64,000 bases of DNA from Noviherbaspirillum galbum. Its GTDB lineage: Bacteria; Pseudomonadota; Gammaproteobacteria; Burkholderiales; Burkholderiaceae_D. The notes under the pieces were generated by a model that worked only from the letters and a program-made list of their open reading frames with translations, had not been told where the DNA came from and did no database searches. The stretch is taken from positions 1-64,000 of the forward strand of contig NZ_JAAIVB010000012.1 of NCBI RefSeq assembly GCF_010974945.1, given 5' to 3'. The translations under genes were made by a program, and so were the position numbers. Shown here one piece after another: positions 1 through 9,018 of this stretch (within the stretch, counting starts at the first letter, position 1; each line of letters starts with the position of its first letter).

Positions 1-1291
1 CGACCGATGCGCGCGCCGGGGCGGCCGGCGACGGCGCTGCCTGCACGACGGGCTGCGGCGCAACGGGCTGCGGCGCAACGGCGCTGGCGGAAGCCGGCGC
101 GGCTTTGCTGGCTACCGGTGCAGCGGCGGCTGCACGGGCGGGCGGTGCGCCATGGGCTGCCTGGCCTGTGGCTGCCGATGCACCGGGACGCTCGTCGGCG
201 CCACCCATGCCGGGACGGAACGCCAGCATGCGCAGCAGCGTCATGCTGAAGCCGGCATAGTCGTCCGGCGCGAGGCTGAGTTCGTGGCGGCCGTGCACGG
301 CGATCTGGTAGAAAAGCTGGATCTCTTCGGGCGTGAACGCGTTGGCGAGGCGCAGGATGTCTTCCCGCTCGGGCACGTCTTCGGGGACGGCCGCCGGCAC
401 GGTCTGCGCCAGCGCGATCCGGTGCAGCAAGGTGCCGAGATCCTGCAAGGCGGCGTTATAGGACAGGCTGCGCGCCGCCATGTCGTCGGCGACCGCCAGC
501 ATGGCTTGGCCGTCCTTGACCGCGAGGCCGTCGAGGATGCGGATCAGGTAGGACTGGTCGAGCGCGCCGAGCATGCCCTGCACCGCTTCCAGCGTGACCT
601 TGCCGGCCGCGTAGGCGATGGCCTGGTCCGTCAGCGACAGCGCGTCGCGCATGGAACCATGGGCGCCTTGCGCCAGCAGGCGCAGGGCCGGCGGGTCGTA
701 GGAAATGCTTTCCTGGCCGAGGATGTTCTCGAGATGGCCGACGATATGCCCCGGCGGCATCTGCTTGAGGTTGAATTGCAGGCAGCGCGACAGTACGGTG
801 ACCGGAATCTTTTGCGGGTCCGTGGTCGCGAGGATGAACTTCACGTGTTCAGGCGGTTCTTCCAGCGTCTTCAGCATGGCGTTGAAGGCGTGGTTGGTCA
901 GCATGTGGACTTCGTCGATCATGTAGACCTTGAAGCGGGCGTTGGACGGCGCGTAGATCGCCTGTTCCAGCAACTGGGCCATCTCGTCGACGCCGCGGTT
1001 GGAAGCGGCGTCCATCTCGATGTAGTCGACGAAGCGGCCGGCATCGATCGCGGTGCAGGCTTCGCACTGGCCGCAAGGCGTGGCGGTGATGCCGGTCTCG
1101 CAGTTCAATGACTTGGCGAGGATGCGCGACAGCGTGGTCTTGCCCACGCCACGCGTCCCGGTGAACAGGTAGGCATGATGCAGGCGCTGCTGGTCGAGCG
1201 CATGCGTCAGGGCCCGCACGACGTGCTCCTGGCCCACCAGCGTATCGAAACGCTTGGGGCGGTACTTGCGGGCAAGAACTTGGTAGGACAT
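1..1291 (-). CDS. dnaX: DNA polymerase III subunit gamma/tau, 5' part (gene runs off the window start)
   Basis: Clamp-loader ATPase subunit that loads the beta sliding clamp and couples the replicative polymerases. About 430 N-terminal residues are present. The N-terminus MSYQVLARKYRP is typical of the family. A Walker A motif (GTRGVGKT) lies near residues 45-52, the four zinc cysteines are near C64, C73, C76 and C79, and the Walker B region contains MIDEVHML. After about residue 370 the chain becomes an Ala/Pro-rich linker with a repeated VAPQP, as expected between the ATPase core and the tau-specific C-terminus, which lies outside the window. The SRP RNA lies just upstream, an arrangement known in other bacteria. 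The gene is cut by the window edge; nothing suggests it is broken. Confidence 0.97.
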   Translation of the reverse strand, partial: MSYQVLARKYRPKRFDTLVGQEHVVRALTHALDQQRLHHAYLFTGTRGVGKTTLSRILAKSLNCETGITATPCGQCEACTAIDAGRFVDYIEMDAASNRGVDEMAQLLEQAIYAPSNARFKVYMIDEVHMLTNHAFNAMLKTLEEPPEHVKFILATTDPQKIPVTVLSRCLQFNLKQMPPGHIVGHLENILGQESISYDPPALRLLAQGAHGSMRDALSLTDQAIAYAAGKVTLEAVQGMLGALDQSYLIRILDGLAVKDGQAMLAVADDMAARSLSYNAALQDLGTLLHRIALAQTVPAAVPEDVPEREDILRLANAFTPEEIQLFYQIAVHGRHELSLAPDDYAGFSMTLLRMLAFRPGMGGADERPGASAATGQAAHGAPPARAAAAAPVASKAAPASASAVAPQPVAPQPVVQAAPSPAAPARASV

Positions 1292-1496
1292 AGAGACGCT
1301 GCCTGTTTTCCGGACGATTTTTCGTAACCGGCATTTTACCTGACCTGATGCAAGTTATCGCCTGCGGCAGGGGCAGATGTCGGGAAATCCGCATGCGCCG
1401 GAATCGGCAGGCAAGGGAATGACGGAGAACCTGGAAATGAAGTGGAAAAAACGCGTCGCGCGGTTTCCGATGGGAATGCAATGGAGAAGAAGAAGG

Positions 1497-1592
1497 GGCG
1501 AGCCTTGTCTACGGCACTTGCGGGAAGTGGCTGTGGCTGCTTCGTTCCCGACCTGACCAGGTTGACCACGCCGCAATGCGCAGGGGCCCGCC
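1497..1592 (-). ncRNA. ffs: Signal recognition particle RNA, small bacterial (4.5S) type
   Basis: On the minus strand this stretch contains the conserved SRP domain IV, with GGTCAGGTCGGGAACGAAGC and then AGCCACAG, which matches the Ffh-binding loop of E. coli 4.5S RNA. The ends pair: GGCGGGCC at the 5' side and GGCTCGCC at the 3' side give an eight-pair terminal helix. That defines a 96-nt RNA, close to the usual small bacterial size. It lies in the 403-bp gap between ubiD and dnaX and is read in the same direction as both. The ends are inferred from the helix and could be off by a few bases. Confidence 0.93.
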
Positions 1593-1694
1593 GACACACA
1601 TTCTAGCAGCAAAGGCCGGCCGGCGTCCGGCTTTCGTCAGGGGCAGGAGCAAATGTTTCCCCTGCCCAAACCAGAGGACGCACGGCAATGCGGA

Positions 1695-3179
1695 TCAGAT
1701 TCCCAACGTTTCCCAGAGCGCGTCGACGCGCGCCTTGACCTCGTCCGGCATGACGATGGTCCTGCCCCATTCGCGACTGGTTTCGCCGGGCCACTTGTTG
1801 GTCGCGTCGATGCCCATCTTGCTGCCAAGGCCGCTGACCGGCGAAGCGAAATCCAGGTAATCGATCGGCGTGTTGTCGACCAGCGTGGTGTCGCGCGACG
1901 GATCGACGCGAGTGGTGATCGCCCAGATGACTTCCTTCCAATCGCGGATGTTCACGTCTTCGTCGACCACCACGATGAACTTGGTGTACATGAATTGCCG
2001 CAGGAAACTCCAGACGCCGAACATCACCCGCTTCGCATGGCCCGGGTAGGATTTCTTCATCTGCACGATGGCCATGCGGTAGCTGCATCCTTCGGGCGGC
2101 AGGTAGAAATCGGTGATCTCGGTGAATTGCTTCTGCAGCAGCGGCACGAACACTTCGTTGAGCGCCACGCCGAGTACGGCGGGTTCGTCGGGCGGCTTGC
2201 CGGTGTAGGTCGAGTGGTAGATCGGATCGCGCCGCATCGTGATGCGGTCGATCGTGAATACCGGGAACCAGTCCTGCTCGTTGTAATAACCGGTATGGTC
2301 GCCATACGGCCCTTCCAGCGCATGCTCGTAGCCGCTCGGGTGGGAAGCATCGGGGTAGATATGGCCTTCGAGCACGATTTCCGCCGAGGCCGGCACCCGC
2401 AATTCACTGCCGATCGCCTTGACGAGTTCGGTGCGCTTGCCGCGCAGCAGGCCGGCGAACTGGTATTCCGAGAGGGTGTCCGGCACCGGCGTCACCGCGC
2501 CGAGGATCGTCGCCGGGTCGGCGCCGAGCGCCACGGCGATCGGATAGGGCTTGCCCTTGCTGACGATGGCATGTTCGCGGAAATCGAGGGCGCCGCCGCG
2601 ATGCGCCAGCCAGCGCATGATGACCTTGTTCCGGCCGAGAACCTGCTGGCGGTAGATGCCGAGGTTCTGGCGTTTCTTGTGCGGACCCTTGGTAATGACC
2701 AGGCCCCAGGTGATCAGCGGCGCCACGTCGCCCGGCCAGCAGTGCTGGATCGGCAGGCGGCCCAGGTCGACGTCATTTCCCTCCCACACCACGTCCTGGC
2801 AAGGCGCGGACCGCTTCTCGTTCGGTGCCATGTCCCACAGGGCCTTCACCATCGAACCCAGGCCCATCACGTCGCGCAATCCCTTCGGCGGCTCGGGGTC
2901 CTTCAGCGTGGCCAGCAGATGTCCTACTCTGCGCAGGTCGGACAGGTCGCTGGCGCCCATGCCGAGTGCCACGCGGCGGGGCGTACCGAACAGGTTGCCC
3001 AGAACCGGGATGTCATGGCCTTGCGGCTTCTCGAACAGCAGCGCCGGACCGCCCGCACGCAGGGTCCGGTCGCAGATTTCCGTCATCTCGAGATAGGGGG
3101 AAACGGGCACCTGGACACGCTTGAGCTCGCCTTGTTCTTGTAATTGGGATATGAAATCGCGCAGATCCGTGTATGTCAT
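1695..3179 (-). CDS. ubiD: UbiD, 3-octaprenyl-4-hydroxybenzoate decarboxylase
   Basis: Removes the carboxylate from the polyprenyl-hydroxybenzoate ring during ubiquinone synthesis, using prenylated FMN supplied by UbiX. The 494-residue product has the usual family length, and [10 protein letters not shown] is a typical UbiD start. The family regions around [15 protein letters not shown], the central INRQQ-type segment ([16 protein letters not shown]) and the C-terminal [11 protein letters not shown] motif are all present. It is preceded by a long AT-rich gap that probably carries its promoter. The next transcript-sense element is the SRP RNA. Nothing unusual is seen in the protein. Confidence 0.96.
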   Translation of the reverse strand: MTYTDLRDFISQLQEQGELKRVQVPVSPYLEMTEICDRTLRAGGPALLFEKPQGHDIPVLGNLFGTPRRVALGMGASDLSDLRRVGHLLATLKDPEPPKGLRDVMGLGSMVKALWDMAPNEKRSAPCQDVVWEGNDVDLGRLPIQHCWPGDVAPLITWGLVITKGPHKKRQNLGIYRQQVLGRNKVIMRWLAHRGGALDFREHAIVSKGKPYPIAVALGADPATILGAVTPVPDTLSEYQFAGLLRGKRTELVKAIGSELRVPASAEIVLEGHIYPDASHPSGYEHALEGPYGDHTGYYNEQDWFPVFTIDRITMRRDPIYHSTYTGKPPDEPAVLGVALNEVFVPLLQKQFTEITDFYLPPEGCSYRMAIVQMKKSYPGHAKRVMFGVWSFLRQFMYTKFIVVVDEDVNIRDWKEVIWAITTRVDPSRDTTLVDNTPIDYLDFASPVSGLGSKMGIDATNKWPGETSREWGRTIVMPDEVKARVDALWETLGI

Positions 3180-3645
3180 GATTTTTCACAAATCTTGAGT
3201 CCTTGATCTATTTTTAGAATGCAAGGCCAAGTGATTGATTTTGTTTGAGTTTTGCTGCAACGCCGCAGAGCGTTAATACCGGAAAGTAATAAAAGCTTTG
3301 GTTGATAGTATTGACTCGATATAAACAGCCCCCTAAAATTCGCTCATCTGATGAGTTTGCCTTTCCTGCTTTTGCAATCGGCATTACTTGAAGCTCATCA
3401 TTCACGGGGATCGGGACCCCACATGACATTTTAAGGAGTGTTTTCAAAGGGCGTCTGCCCTAACCCGAAAAAAGTTGACTGTCCAACCGGCGCTCTCGCC
3501 GATCGACCCGGACAGCGACTCCGACGTTTGCAGCATGCGCCGCGCGCAGCTTGAAACGATGTACTGATTCACGGCCAGCATCGGAACCGTCAGGTTCCCG
3601 GGAGGCGTTCGCTTCTCCGCTTGCCGCGACGATTCAGGAGGATCA
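3180..3645. other. 466-bp AT-rich gap between divergent ubiD and the lytic transglycosylase
   Basis: The part next to ubiD (about 3185-3440) is clearly richer in A+T than its surroundings. A minus-strand reading frame (3214-3447, TTG start; internal ATG at 3429) could encode about 71-77 residues, ending ...KLKQNQSLGLAF. No ribosome-binding site precedes either start and no family is recognised, so it is not called as a gene. The rest is probably the promoter and leader space of the two divergent genes. No repeat or RNA motif was recognised. Confidence 0.5.
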
Positions 3646-4575
3646 ATGATTCAGCGTTATCTCCGGGCGTCCGTCGATGGCCCCCGGCACCATGCAGCCC
3701 AGTCGACCGCATGGGCGGTGTTCGTCCGCGACACGTTCAGCGGATTCGTCACGACCGCGCATTACACCTTGATGTTCCTCGGCATGGCCGCCATCACCGC
3801 GCTGGTGACGATGTTCGTGAAGCCGGATTTCGCCGACCAGCTGCTTGCCCTGTCGCCCTTCCATGACACCGTCGTCGAAGAAGTGGAAGACGCACCCAAG
3901 GTTGCCGCGGCAGCGCAACCCCAGCCGGCCGGCAGCGCCAAGCTGGCGCTCAACGACGAACAGGCGAAGCATCCCGGAAACGACAAGCAGCAGCAGGCCG
4001 TCACCAACTGGCTCTCCAAGCGTTACCGCGTCGCCAGCGATGCGGCCAACATGCTGGTGTCCGCAACTTACTTGACCGCCAAGGAAATCAAGCTTGACCC
4101 GCTGCTCATCCTGTCGGTCATGGCGATCGAATCGGGCTTCAATCCCTTCGCGGAAAGCCCCGTCGGCGCGCAAGGCCTGATGCAGGTGATGTCCAAGGTC
4201 CACCACGACAAGTTCGCTGAACTCGGCGGCGTGAAGGCGGCGCTCAATCCGGTGGCCAACATCAAGGTCGGGTCGCTCATCCTGAAGGACTACGTGACGC
4301 GCGGCGGTTCGGTGGAAGCCGGCCTCAAGATGTACGTCGGCGCGGGCGCGTCGGATTCCGACGCGGGTTACGGCGCCAAGGTGCTGGCCGAATACCGCAA
4401 GCTGAAGGATGTCGCCATGGGCAAGAAGGTGCCCGTGACCGCGCCGAACGTGGTGCCGGCGCCGCAGCCGAAACGCATCGAAGCCAAGCAGGCCGAACCG
4501 CAGGCGGACACGCCGATCGAGGCTGCGTCGGTCAATCCGAAATCGCAGGGCAAGGAACAGGTCGCCGCCCTTTGA
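3646..4575 (+). CDS. Membrane-anchored lytic transglycosylase (SLT domain)
   Basis: Cleaves the glycan strands of peptidoglycan, forming 1,6-anhydro ends. The product has 309 residues. A hydrophobic segment near residues 38-58 anchors it in the inner membrane. A low-complexity Ala/Pro/Gln linker follows, then an SLT domain from about residue 118 to 255. The motif IESGFNPFAESPVGAQGLMQ carries the likely catalytic glutamate (about E162) and the conserved GLMQV. The C-terminal 50 residues are Pro/Ala/Lys-rich and look disordered. AGGAGG lies just before the ATG and supports the start. The gene stands alone between ubiD (divergent) and a terminator. Confidence 0.9.
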   Translation: MIQRYLRASVDGPRHHAAQSTAWAVFVRDTFSGFVTTAHYTLMFLGMAAITALVTMFVKPDFADQLLALSPFHDTVVEEVEDAPKVAAAAQPQPAGSAKLALNDEQAKHPGNDKQQQAVTNWLSKRYRVASDAANMLVSATYLTAKEIKLDPLLILSVMAIESGFNPFAESPVGAQGLMQVMSKVHHDKFAELGGVKAALNPVANIKVGSLILKDYVTRGGSVEAGLKMYVGAGASDSDAGYGAKVLAEYRKLKDVAMGKKVPVTAPNVVPAPQPKRIEAKQAEPQADTPIEAASVNPKSQGKEQVAAL

Positions 4576-4609
4576 GCTTGAATTTTGAGCGCAACGAGAC
4601 GCCAGTACG

Positions 4610-4637
4610 AAATGGAGCCACACGGCTCCATTTTTTT
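4610..4637 (+). terminator. Rho-independent terminator of the lytic transglycosylase gene
   Basis: AAATGGAGCC, loop ACAC, then GGCTCCATTT running into further T residues: a 10-bp perfect stem followed by a U-tract, 35 bp after the stop codon. Confidence 0.92.
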
Positions 4638-4689
4638 CGTCTAGGCAGATCTGTGGAAGTTTTTTGACAAGAGCGAATGCTCCCAAACC

Positions 4690-4723
4690 ACCGCTATCAT
4701 CCCTGCCTGCGCGGGGATGACAG
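4690..4723. repeat. Palindromic intergenic repeat, copy 1 (dRS3-like)
   Basis: Core ATCCCTGCCTGCGCGGGGAT at 4699-4718. Its reverse complement differs at one base from the core at 33484-33503 in this window. Both copies are preceded by ACCGCT(A/G)TCATCCC. It lies between two convergent genes. The GTCATCCCCGC-type palindrome resembles the short repeats known as dRS3 in Neisseria and similar elements in other proteobacteria. Confidence 0.6.
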
Positions 4724-4773
4724 GGCACGATCAATGGTGTTGAAGTTAATTCACAGAACCTTCAAGTACCCGC

Positions 4774-5949
4774 CTAGCCGAAGAATGCCTTCAGGCGGAC
4801 GACCGCTTCCTTGAGGTTGTCCAGCGACGTCGCGTACGACAGCCGGATGTAGTTGCGTGCGGTATGCGGACCGAAATCCAGTCCGGGGACCAGCACGACG
4901 CCGGCCTGGTGCAGCATGTCGATGGTGAGCCGGTCCGCGTCGTCCGACAGGCCGGAGCAGTCAGCATAGACGTAGAAGGCGCCGTCGGGCGTCACCGGCA
5001 CCTTGAATCCGAGCTCCCGCAATGCCGGCACGATGAAGTCACGGCGGCGGCGGAATTCTTCCTTGCGCGCTTCGTAGATCGCCAGCGACTCCGGCGAAAA
5101 GCAGGCCACCCCGGCATGCTGGGCCACGCTGGACGCACAGATGAACAGGTTCTGCGCCAGCTTCTCCACCTGGGAAACCAGTCTCTCCGGCACGACCATC
5201 CACCCCAGCCGCCAGCCGGTCATGTTGAAGTATTTCGAAAAGCTGTTGATGACGACGATGTCTTCGCCGAGCGACAGCGCGGAGAACGGCGCGTCGTCGT
5301 AGCTCAGCCCCTGGTAGATTTCATCGACGATGGTGAAGCCGCCGCGTTCCCTTACGGCGCCGACTATGCGCGCCAGTTCATCGTGGCGGATCGAGGTTCC
5401 GGTCGGATTGGACGGCGACGCCAGCAGCACGCCCCTGGTCCGCGGCCCCCAGTGCGTCCGCACGTCGCCTTCGGACAGCTGGAAGCGCTGTTCCGGTCCG
5501 CTGGGAATCAGCTTGGCCTGCCCGTCGAACGCGACAACGAAGTGCCGGTTGCAGGGATAGGACGGATCGGGCATGAGCACCTCGGCTCCCTTGTCCACCA
5601 GGGTGGCGCAGGCCAGGAGCAAGGCGGCGGAGGCGCCGGCCGTGATGATGATGCGCGACGGCGCGACGTCGATGCCGTACACCTTGGCGTAGTGCGCGGA
5701 AATCGCCTCCCGCAGGGACGCGATGCCGACCGCGCCGGTGTATTGCAGGCGGCCGTCCGTCATTGCCCTGGCGGCTGCCTCGACGACGGGCGGCGCGGCG
5801 GTGAAGTCAGGCTCGCCGATGCCCATGTTGATGATGTGGCGTCCTTGCGCTTCCAGTCCGGCGGCAATCTTGGCCAGTTCCATGACATGGAAAGGAGCGA
5901 TGTTCGCGAGCCGGGCGGCGAGCGGGAAGTCGGGAGTGGAAGGATTCAT
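4774..5949 (-). CDS. Class I/II pyridoxal-phosphate aminotransferase
   Basis: Probable aspartate/alanine-type aminotransferase; the substrate cannot be told from sequence. The 391-residue product has the fold-type I pattern: INMGIGEPDF near the N-terminus, SPSNPTGTS in the substrate region, DEIYQGLSY, and SFSKYFNMTGWRLGW, whose lysine would bind pyridoxal phosphate. The C-terminal NYIRLSYATS holds the conserved arginine for the substrate carboxylate. It is the last gene of the minus-strand run ribD-ribE-ribBA-ribH-nusB and starts 132 bp after nusB, so it may be co-transcribed. No function in riboflavin synthesis is implied. Confidence 0.9.
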   Translation of the reverse strand: MNPSTPDFPLAARLANIAPFHVMELAKIAAGLEAQGRHIINMGIGEPDFTAAPPVVEAAARAMTDGRLQYTGAVGIASLREAISAHYAKVYGIDVAPSRIIITAGASAALLLACATLVDKGAEVLMPDPSYPCNRHFVVAFDGQAKLIPSGPEQRFQLSEGDVRTHWGPRTRGVLLASPSNPTGTSIRHDELARIVGAVRERGGFTIVDEIYQGLSYDDAPFSALSLGEDIVVINSFSKYFNMTGWRLGWMVVPERLVSQVEKLAQNLFICASSVAQHAGVACFSPESLAIYEARKEEFRRRRDFIVPALRELGFKVPVTPDGAFYVYADCSGLSDDADRLTIDMLHQAGVVLVPGLDFGPHTARNYIRLSYATSLDNLKEAVVRLKAFFG

Positions 5950-6081
5950 GGCGGTGGCGGTCGGCCAGCGAAAGTCCGGGGAAAAAGCGACGGGAAAAAG
6001 CTACGGGAAAAAAGCCGTGGGGAAAGGTCGCGGGGGAAATGCAACGCCGGCCGCTCGGTCCGGCGCCGCTGGCAAGCCGGA

Positions 6082-6552
6082 TCAGTGCTTGCGGGCGTTG
6101 TCGACCTCGACCTGCCGCGCCTTGGCGGCGAATTTGTCGAGCACGCCATTCACGTACTTGTGCCCATCGATTCCGCCGAAGGACTTGGTCAGTTCGACGG
6201 CTTCGTTGATCACGACCTTGTAGGGAATCTCGATGTGATTGGCAAGCTCGTAGGCGCCGATCAGGATGGCCGCGTGTTCCACCGGCGACAACTGGTCGAT
6301 GGGACGATCGATCATGGGCGTAAGCTGTTCGCGCAGGGTCGACGCCTCGCGGATCGCCCCGTGCAGCAGCACGTCGAAATGCTCGGCATCGGCCTTTTCG
6401 AAGCCATGCGCTTCGCGGATGTGGGCATCGATGGCGCCGGCATCTTCATGGTTGAGCAGCCACTGGTACAAGCCCTGCAGCGCGAATTCACGCGCCCGGT
6501 GGCGCGGCGTGCGGTTCTTGTTCGGGTTGGCGTGGGCGGTCTTCTGCGTCAT
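6082..6552 (-). CDS. nusB: Transcription antitermination factor NusB
   Basis: Binds boxA RNA together with S10 (NusE) and promotes antitermination of rRNA operons. The 156-residue product is close to the usual size, with a slightly extended basic N-terminus ([20 protein letters not shown]) before the helical core ([13 protein letters not shown]). The C-terminal segment [26 protein letters not shown] is characteristic. It starts 3 bp after ribH, the same ribH-nusB coupling as in E. coli, so translation is probably linked. Acts in the cytoplasm. Confidence 0.96.
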   Translation of the reverse strand: MTQKTAHANPNKNRTPRHRAREFALQGLYQWLLNHEDAGAIDAHIREAHGFEKADAEHFDVLLHGAIREASTLREQLTPMIDRPIDQLSPVEHAAILIGAYELANHIEIPYKVVINEAVELTKSFGGIDGHKYVNGVLDKFAAKARQVEVDNARKH

Positions 6553-6555
6553 TGC

Positions 6556-7041
6556 TCATTCTTCCTCGGTGGCTTCGGCGAGTTCTTCGAGGGCAATCGA
6601 AAGGTTCGCCATTTCAATCGCGACGCGGGCGGCGTCCGCGCCCTTCTCCGCCATGCGCGCTTCCGCCTGTTCGTCGGTGTCGGTGGTCAGCACGGCATTG
6701 GCGATGGGAATGCCGAAATCCAGCCCCACGCGGGTAATGCCGGCGCCCGATTCATTGGACACCAGTTCGAAGTGATAGGTCTCGCCGCGGATCACCGCGC
6801 CGATGGCGATCAGGGCGTCGAACTGCTGGGTCTCGGCCATTTTCTGCAAGGCAAGGGGAATTTCCAGGGCACCCGGCACGGTGACCCGCAGCACGTCTTC
6901 GTCGGCGACGCCGAGATGCTTGAGTTCGGCCAGGCAGGAGGACAGCAATCCATGGCACACATCCTCGTTGAAACGGGCTTGCACGATGCCCACACGGACA
7001 CCCTGGCCGCTCAGGTTCGGTTCGTATGTTCCTACTGTCAT
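6556..7041 (-). CDS. ribH: 6,7-dimethyl-8-ribityllumazine synthase
   Basis: Condenses 5-amino-6-ribitylamino-uracil with 3,4-dihydroxy-2-butanone 4-phosphate, the penultimate step of riboflavin synthesis. The ATG at 7041 ([10 protein letters not shown]) was chosen because GGAAGGAA lies just upstream; an in-frame GTG at 7056 would place that site inside the gene. Motifs seen: [33 protein letters not shown] and the [13 protein letters not shown] segment. The product has 161 residues, normal for the family, with an acidic tail ([10 protein letters not shown]). It lies between ribBA and nusB. Confidence 0.96.
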   Translation of the reverse strand: MTVGTYEPNLSGQGVRVGIVQARFNEDVCHGLLSSCLAELKHLGVADEDVLRVTVPGALEIPLALQKMAETQQFDALIAIGAVIRGETYHFELVSNESGAGITRVGLDFGIPIANAVLTTDTDEQAEARMAEKGADAARVAIEMANLSIALEELAEATEEE

Positions 7042-7143
7042 CTTGATTCCTTCCACGCCATGCGGCGTTCCGTGAAATGTTGCCCCCGGAAAGCCGATCG
7101 GGCGCCTTCCGGGCGGGGTTGCAGTCTTTGAAAATGCCGGGCC

Positions 7144-7161
7144 GCTTCCGTTCGCGGAAGC
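7144..7161 (-). other. Stable hairpin in the ribBA-ribH intercistronic gap
   Basis: GCTTCCG and CGGAAGC form a perfect 7-bp stem around a 4-nt loop, 24 bp after the ribBA stop. A second imperfect stem built on CCCGGAAG..CTTTCCGGG follows at about 7083-7114. There is no U-tract, so a role in mRNA processing or differential stability is more likely than termination. Confidence 0.4.
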
Positions 7162-7185
7162 TGCGCCGATGTTGCGCGGCGTCGC

Positions 7186-8304
7186 TTATTCGGGCTTGGC
7201 CTGGTAGCCGGTCACCTCGAGATCGAAACCTGCCATCGACGGCATCTTGCGCTGGTTCGCAAGCAGTTTCATCTTGCCGACGTTCAAGTCCTTCAGGATC
7301 TGGGCACCGATGCCGTAGGTGCGCAGGTCCATGCGGGATTCGCGCGGCTGCGGCTTGCTTTCCGGCGCGTTGAGCGCGGCGAACTGGGCGAACATCTGGT
7401 CGGCCGATTCTTCGCAATTGAGCAGCACCATGACGCCGCGTTCCGACGCCTGGATGGCCCGCATCGCGCTGGCCATGTTCCAGGAATGGGTCGTGGACTT
7501 GGTTTCGAGCAGGTCGAGGATGGACACCGGCTGGTGCACCCGCACCAGGGTTTCATGTTCGGTGGCGATGTCGCCGTGCACGAGCGCAAGGTGCGCGCCG
7601 CGGCTCGGGGTATCGCGGTAGGCGATTGCCTTGAACGTGCCGAAGGCGGTATGCATCTCGCGTTCCGCGACGCGTTCGACGATGCTTTCGTTGCGGCTGC
7701 GGTAATGGATGAGATCGGCGATGGTGCCGATTTTCAGGCCGTGTTCCTGCGCGAATTCGATGAGATCGGGAAGGCGCGCCATGGTGCCGTCATCTTTCAT
7801 GATCTCGCAGATGACGGCAGCCGGCGTCAGGCCGGCGAGGTCCGCCAGGTCGCAGCCGGCCTCGGTATGGCCGGCGCGCATCAGCACGCCGCCCCGCTGG
7901 GCCTTCAGCGGAAAGATGTGGCCGGGCTGGACAATGTCGCTCGGCTGGGCATTGCGCGCCACTGCGACCTGCACGGTGCGGGCGCGGTCGGCGGCGGAAA
8001 TGCCGGTGGTCACGCCCTCGGCGGCTTCGATGGAAACCGTGAAGTTCGTGCCGTAGGAGGTGCCGTTGCGCGTGGTCATCATCGGCAATTGGAGCTGGTT
8101 GCAGCGCTCCTCGGTCAAGGTTAGGCAGATCAGCCCGCGACCGTACTTGGCCATGAAGTTGATGGCTTCCGGCGTCACGAATTCGGCCGCCATGAGCAGG
8201 TCGCCTTCGTTTTCGCGATCCTCCTCGTCTACCAGAATCACCATGCGCCCGGCGCGCAGTTCCGCCACAATTTCCTGAGTTGTCGAAATAACCATGTCAT
8301 TCAT
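7186..8304 (-). CDS. ribBA: 3,4-dihydroxy-2-butanone 4-phosphate synthase with degenerate GTP cyclohydrolase II-like domain
   Basis: The N-terminal half (about 1-205) is a DHBP synthase: [26 protein letters not shown] and [15 protein letters not shown] keep the metal- and substrate-binding residues. It supplies the four-carbon unit to RibH. The C-terminal half is GTP cyclohydrolase II-like ([13 protein letters not shown] is recognisable), but the zinc-binding cysteine segment is gone: residues 257-281 read [20 protein letters not shown] where an active enzyme has ECLTGD..RCDC. GTP cyclohydrolase II activity is therefore unlikely, and a separate ribA should exist elsewhere. The product has 372 residues. 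The start is placed after CAGGATGA. Confidence 0.93.
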   Translation of the reverse strand: MNDMVISTTQEIVAELRAGRMVILVDEEDRENEGDLLMAAEFVTPEAINFMAKYGRGLICLTLTEERCNQLQLPMMTTRNGTSYGTNFTVSIEAAEGVTTGISAADRARTVQVAVARNAQPSDIVQPGHIFPLKAQRGGVLMRAGHTEAGCDLADLAGLTPAAVICEIMKDDGTMARLPDLIEFAQEHGLKIGTIADLIHYRSRNESIVERVAEREMHTAFGTFKAIAYRDTPSRGAHLALVHGDIATEHETLVRVHQPVSILDLLETKSTTHSWNMASAMRAIQASERGVMVLLNCEESADQMFAQFAALNAPESKPQPRESRMDLRTYGIGAQILKDLNVGKMKLLANQRKMPSMAGFDLEVTGYQAKPE

Positions 8305-8391
8305 CCTGTCGAGCCCGCTATTTTAAAGGATTTACCCTCGCGAGGCCTTTCATCGCTGCAACTCTGGCAAAAAAACCGTCGTCCCGGGCCG

Positions 8392-9006
8392 TCAATTCTT
8401 GAGACTGAGCATGCGCTCGACGTAGCGCGCGATGAGGTCGATCTCGAGATTGACGCTGGTGCCGGCCGCCAGGTGCTTCAGGGTCGTGACCTCGACGGTA
8501 TGCGGAATGAGGTTGATGGAAAATTCGCAGCCGCCGGCGGTGTCCGCCACCCGGTTCACCGTCAGCGATACGCCGTTGACGACGATGGAACCTTTGTAGG
8601 CCAGGTAGCGCGCCAGTTCCCGGGGCGCTTCGATCACGAGTTCCATGGATTCGCCGACCGGGGTGAAGCTGCGGACCGTGCCGATGCCATCCACGTGGCC
8701 GGACACCAGGTGGCCGCCGAGGCGTTCCGACAGGGTCAGGGCCTTCTCGAGATTGACTTCGCCGGGCGCATCCAGGCCCACGGTGCGCTTGAGGCTTTCG
8801 CGGGACACGTCCACTTCGAACCCGTTCGGCGTCTTGTTCACGACGGTCATGCAGGCGCCGTTGAGGGCGATCGAGTCCCCCAGGACGACGTCACCCATGG
8901 GAAGCGGCCCCGCGTCGATGTGCAGGCGCACGCCGGCGTCAGCCTGGTTGCCGAGTGGTTGGATGGAAGTGATTTTGCCGACGGCGGCGACGATTCCGGT
9001 GAACAT
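8392..9006 (-). CDS. ribE: Riboflavin synthase, alpha subunit
   Basis: Dismutates two 6,7-dimethyl-8-ribityllumazine molecules to riboflavin. The 204-residue product starts MFTGIVAAVGKI, the family signature. It shows the expected internal duplication of two lumazine-binding barrels: DSIALNGACMTV and SERLGGHLVSGHVDG in the first and between repeats, YKGSIVVNGVSLTVN and INLIPHT in the second. It begins 12 bp after ribD and is followed 87 bp later by ribBA, so the whole rib set is probably one transcript. No FMN riboswitch was found in front of it. Confidence 0.96.
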   Translation of the reverse strand: MFTGIVAAVGKITSIQPLGNQADAGVRLHIDAGPLPMGDVVLGDSIALNGACMTVVNKTPNGFEVDVSRESLKRTVGLDAPGEVNLEKALTLSERLGGHLVSGHVDGIGTVRSFTPVGESMELVIEAPRELARYLAYKGSIVVNGVSLTVNRVADTAGGCEFSINLIPHTVEVTTLKHLAAGTSVNLEIDLIARYVERMLSLKN

Positions 9007-9018
9007 GGGGCAATCCGA

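Noticed and set aside
4864-7131. Plus-strand 755-codon frame opposite the aminotransferase, nusB and ribH
   Set aside because: It runs across three well-supported genes on the minus strand and has no domain.
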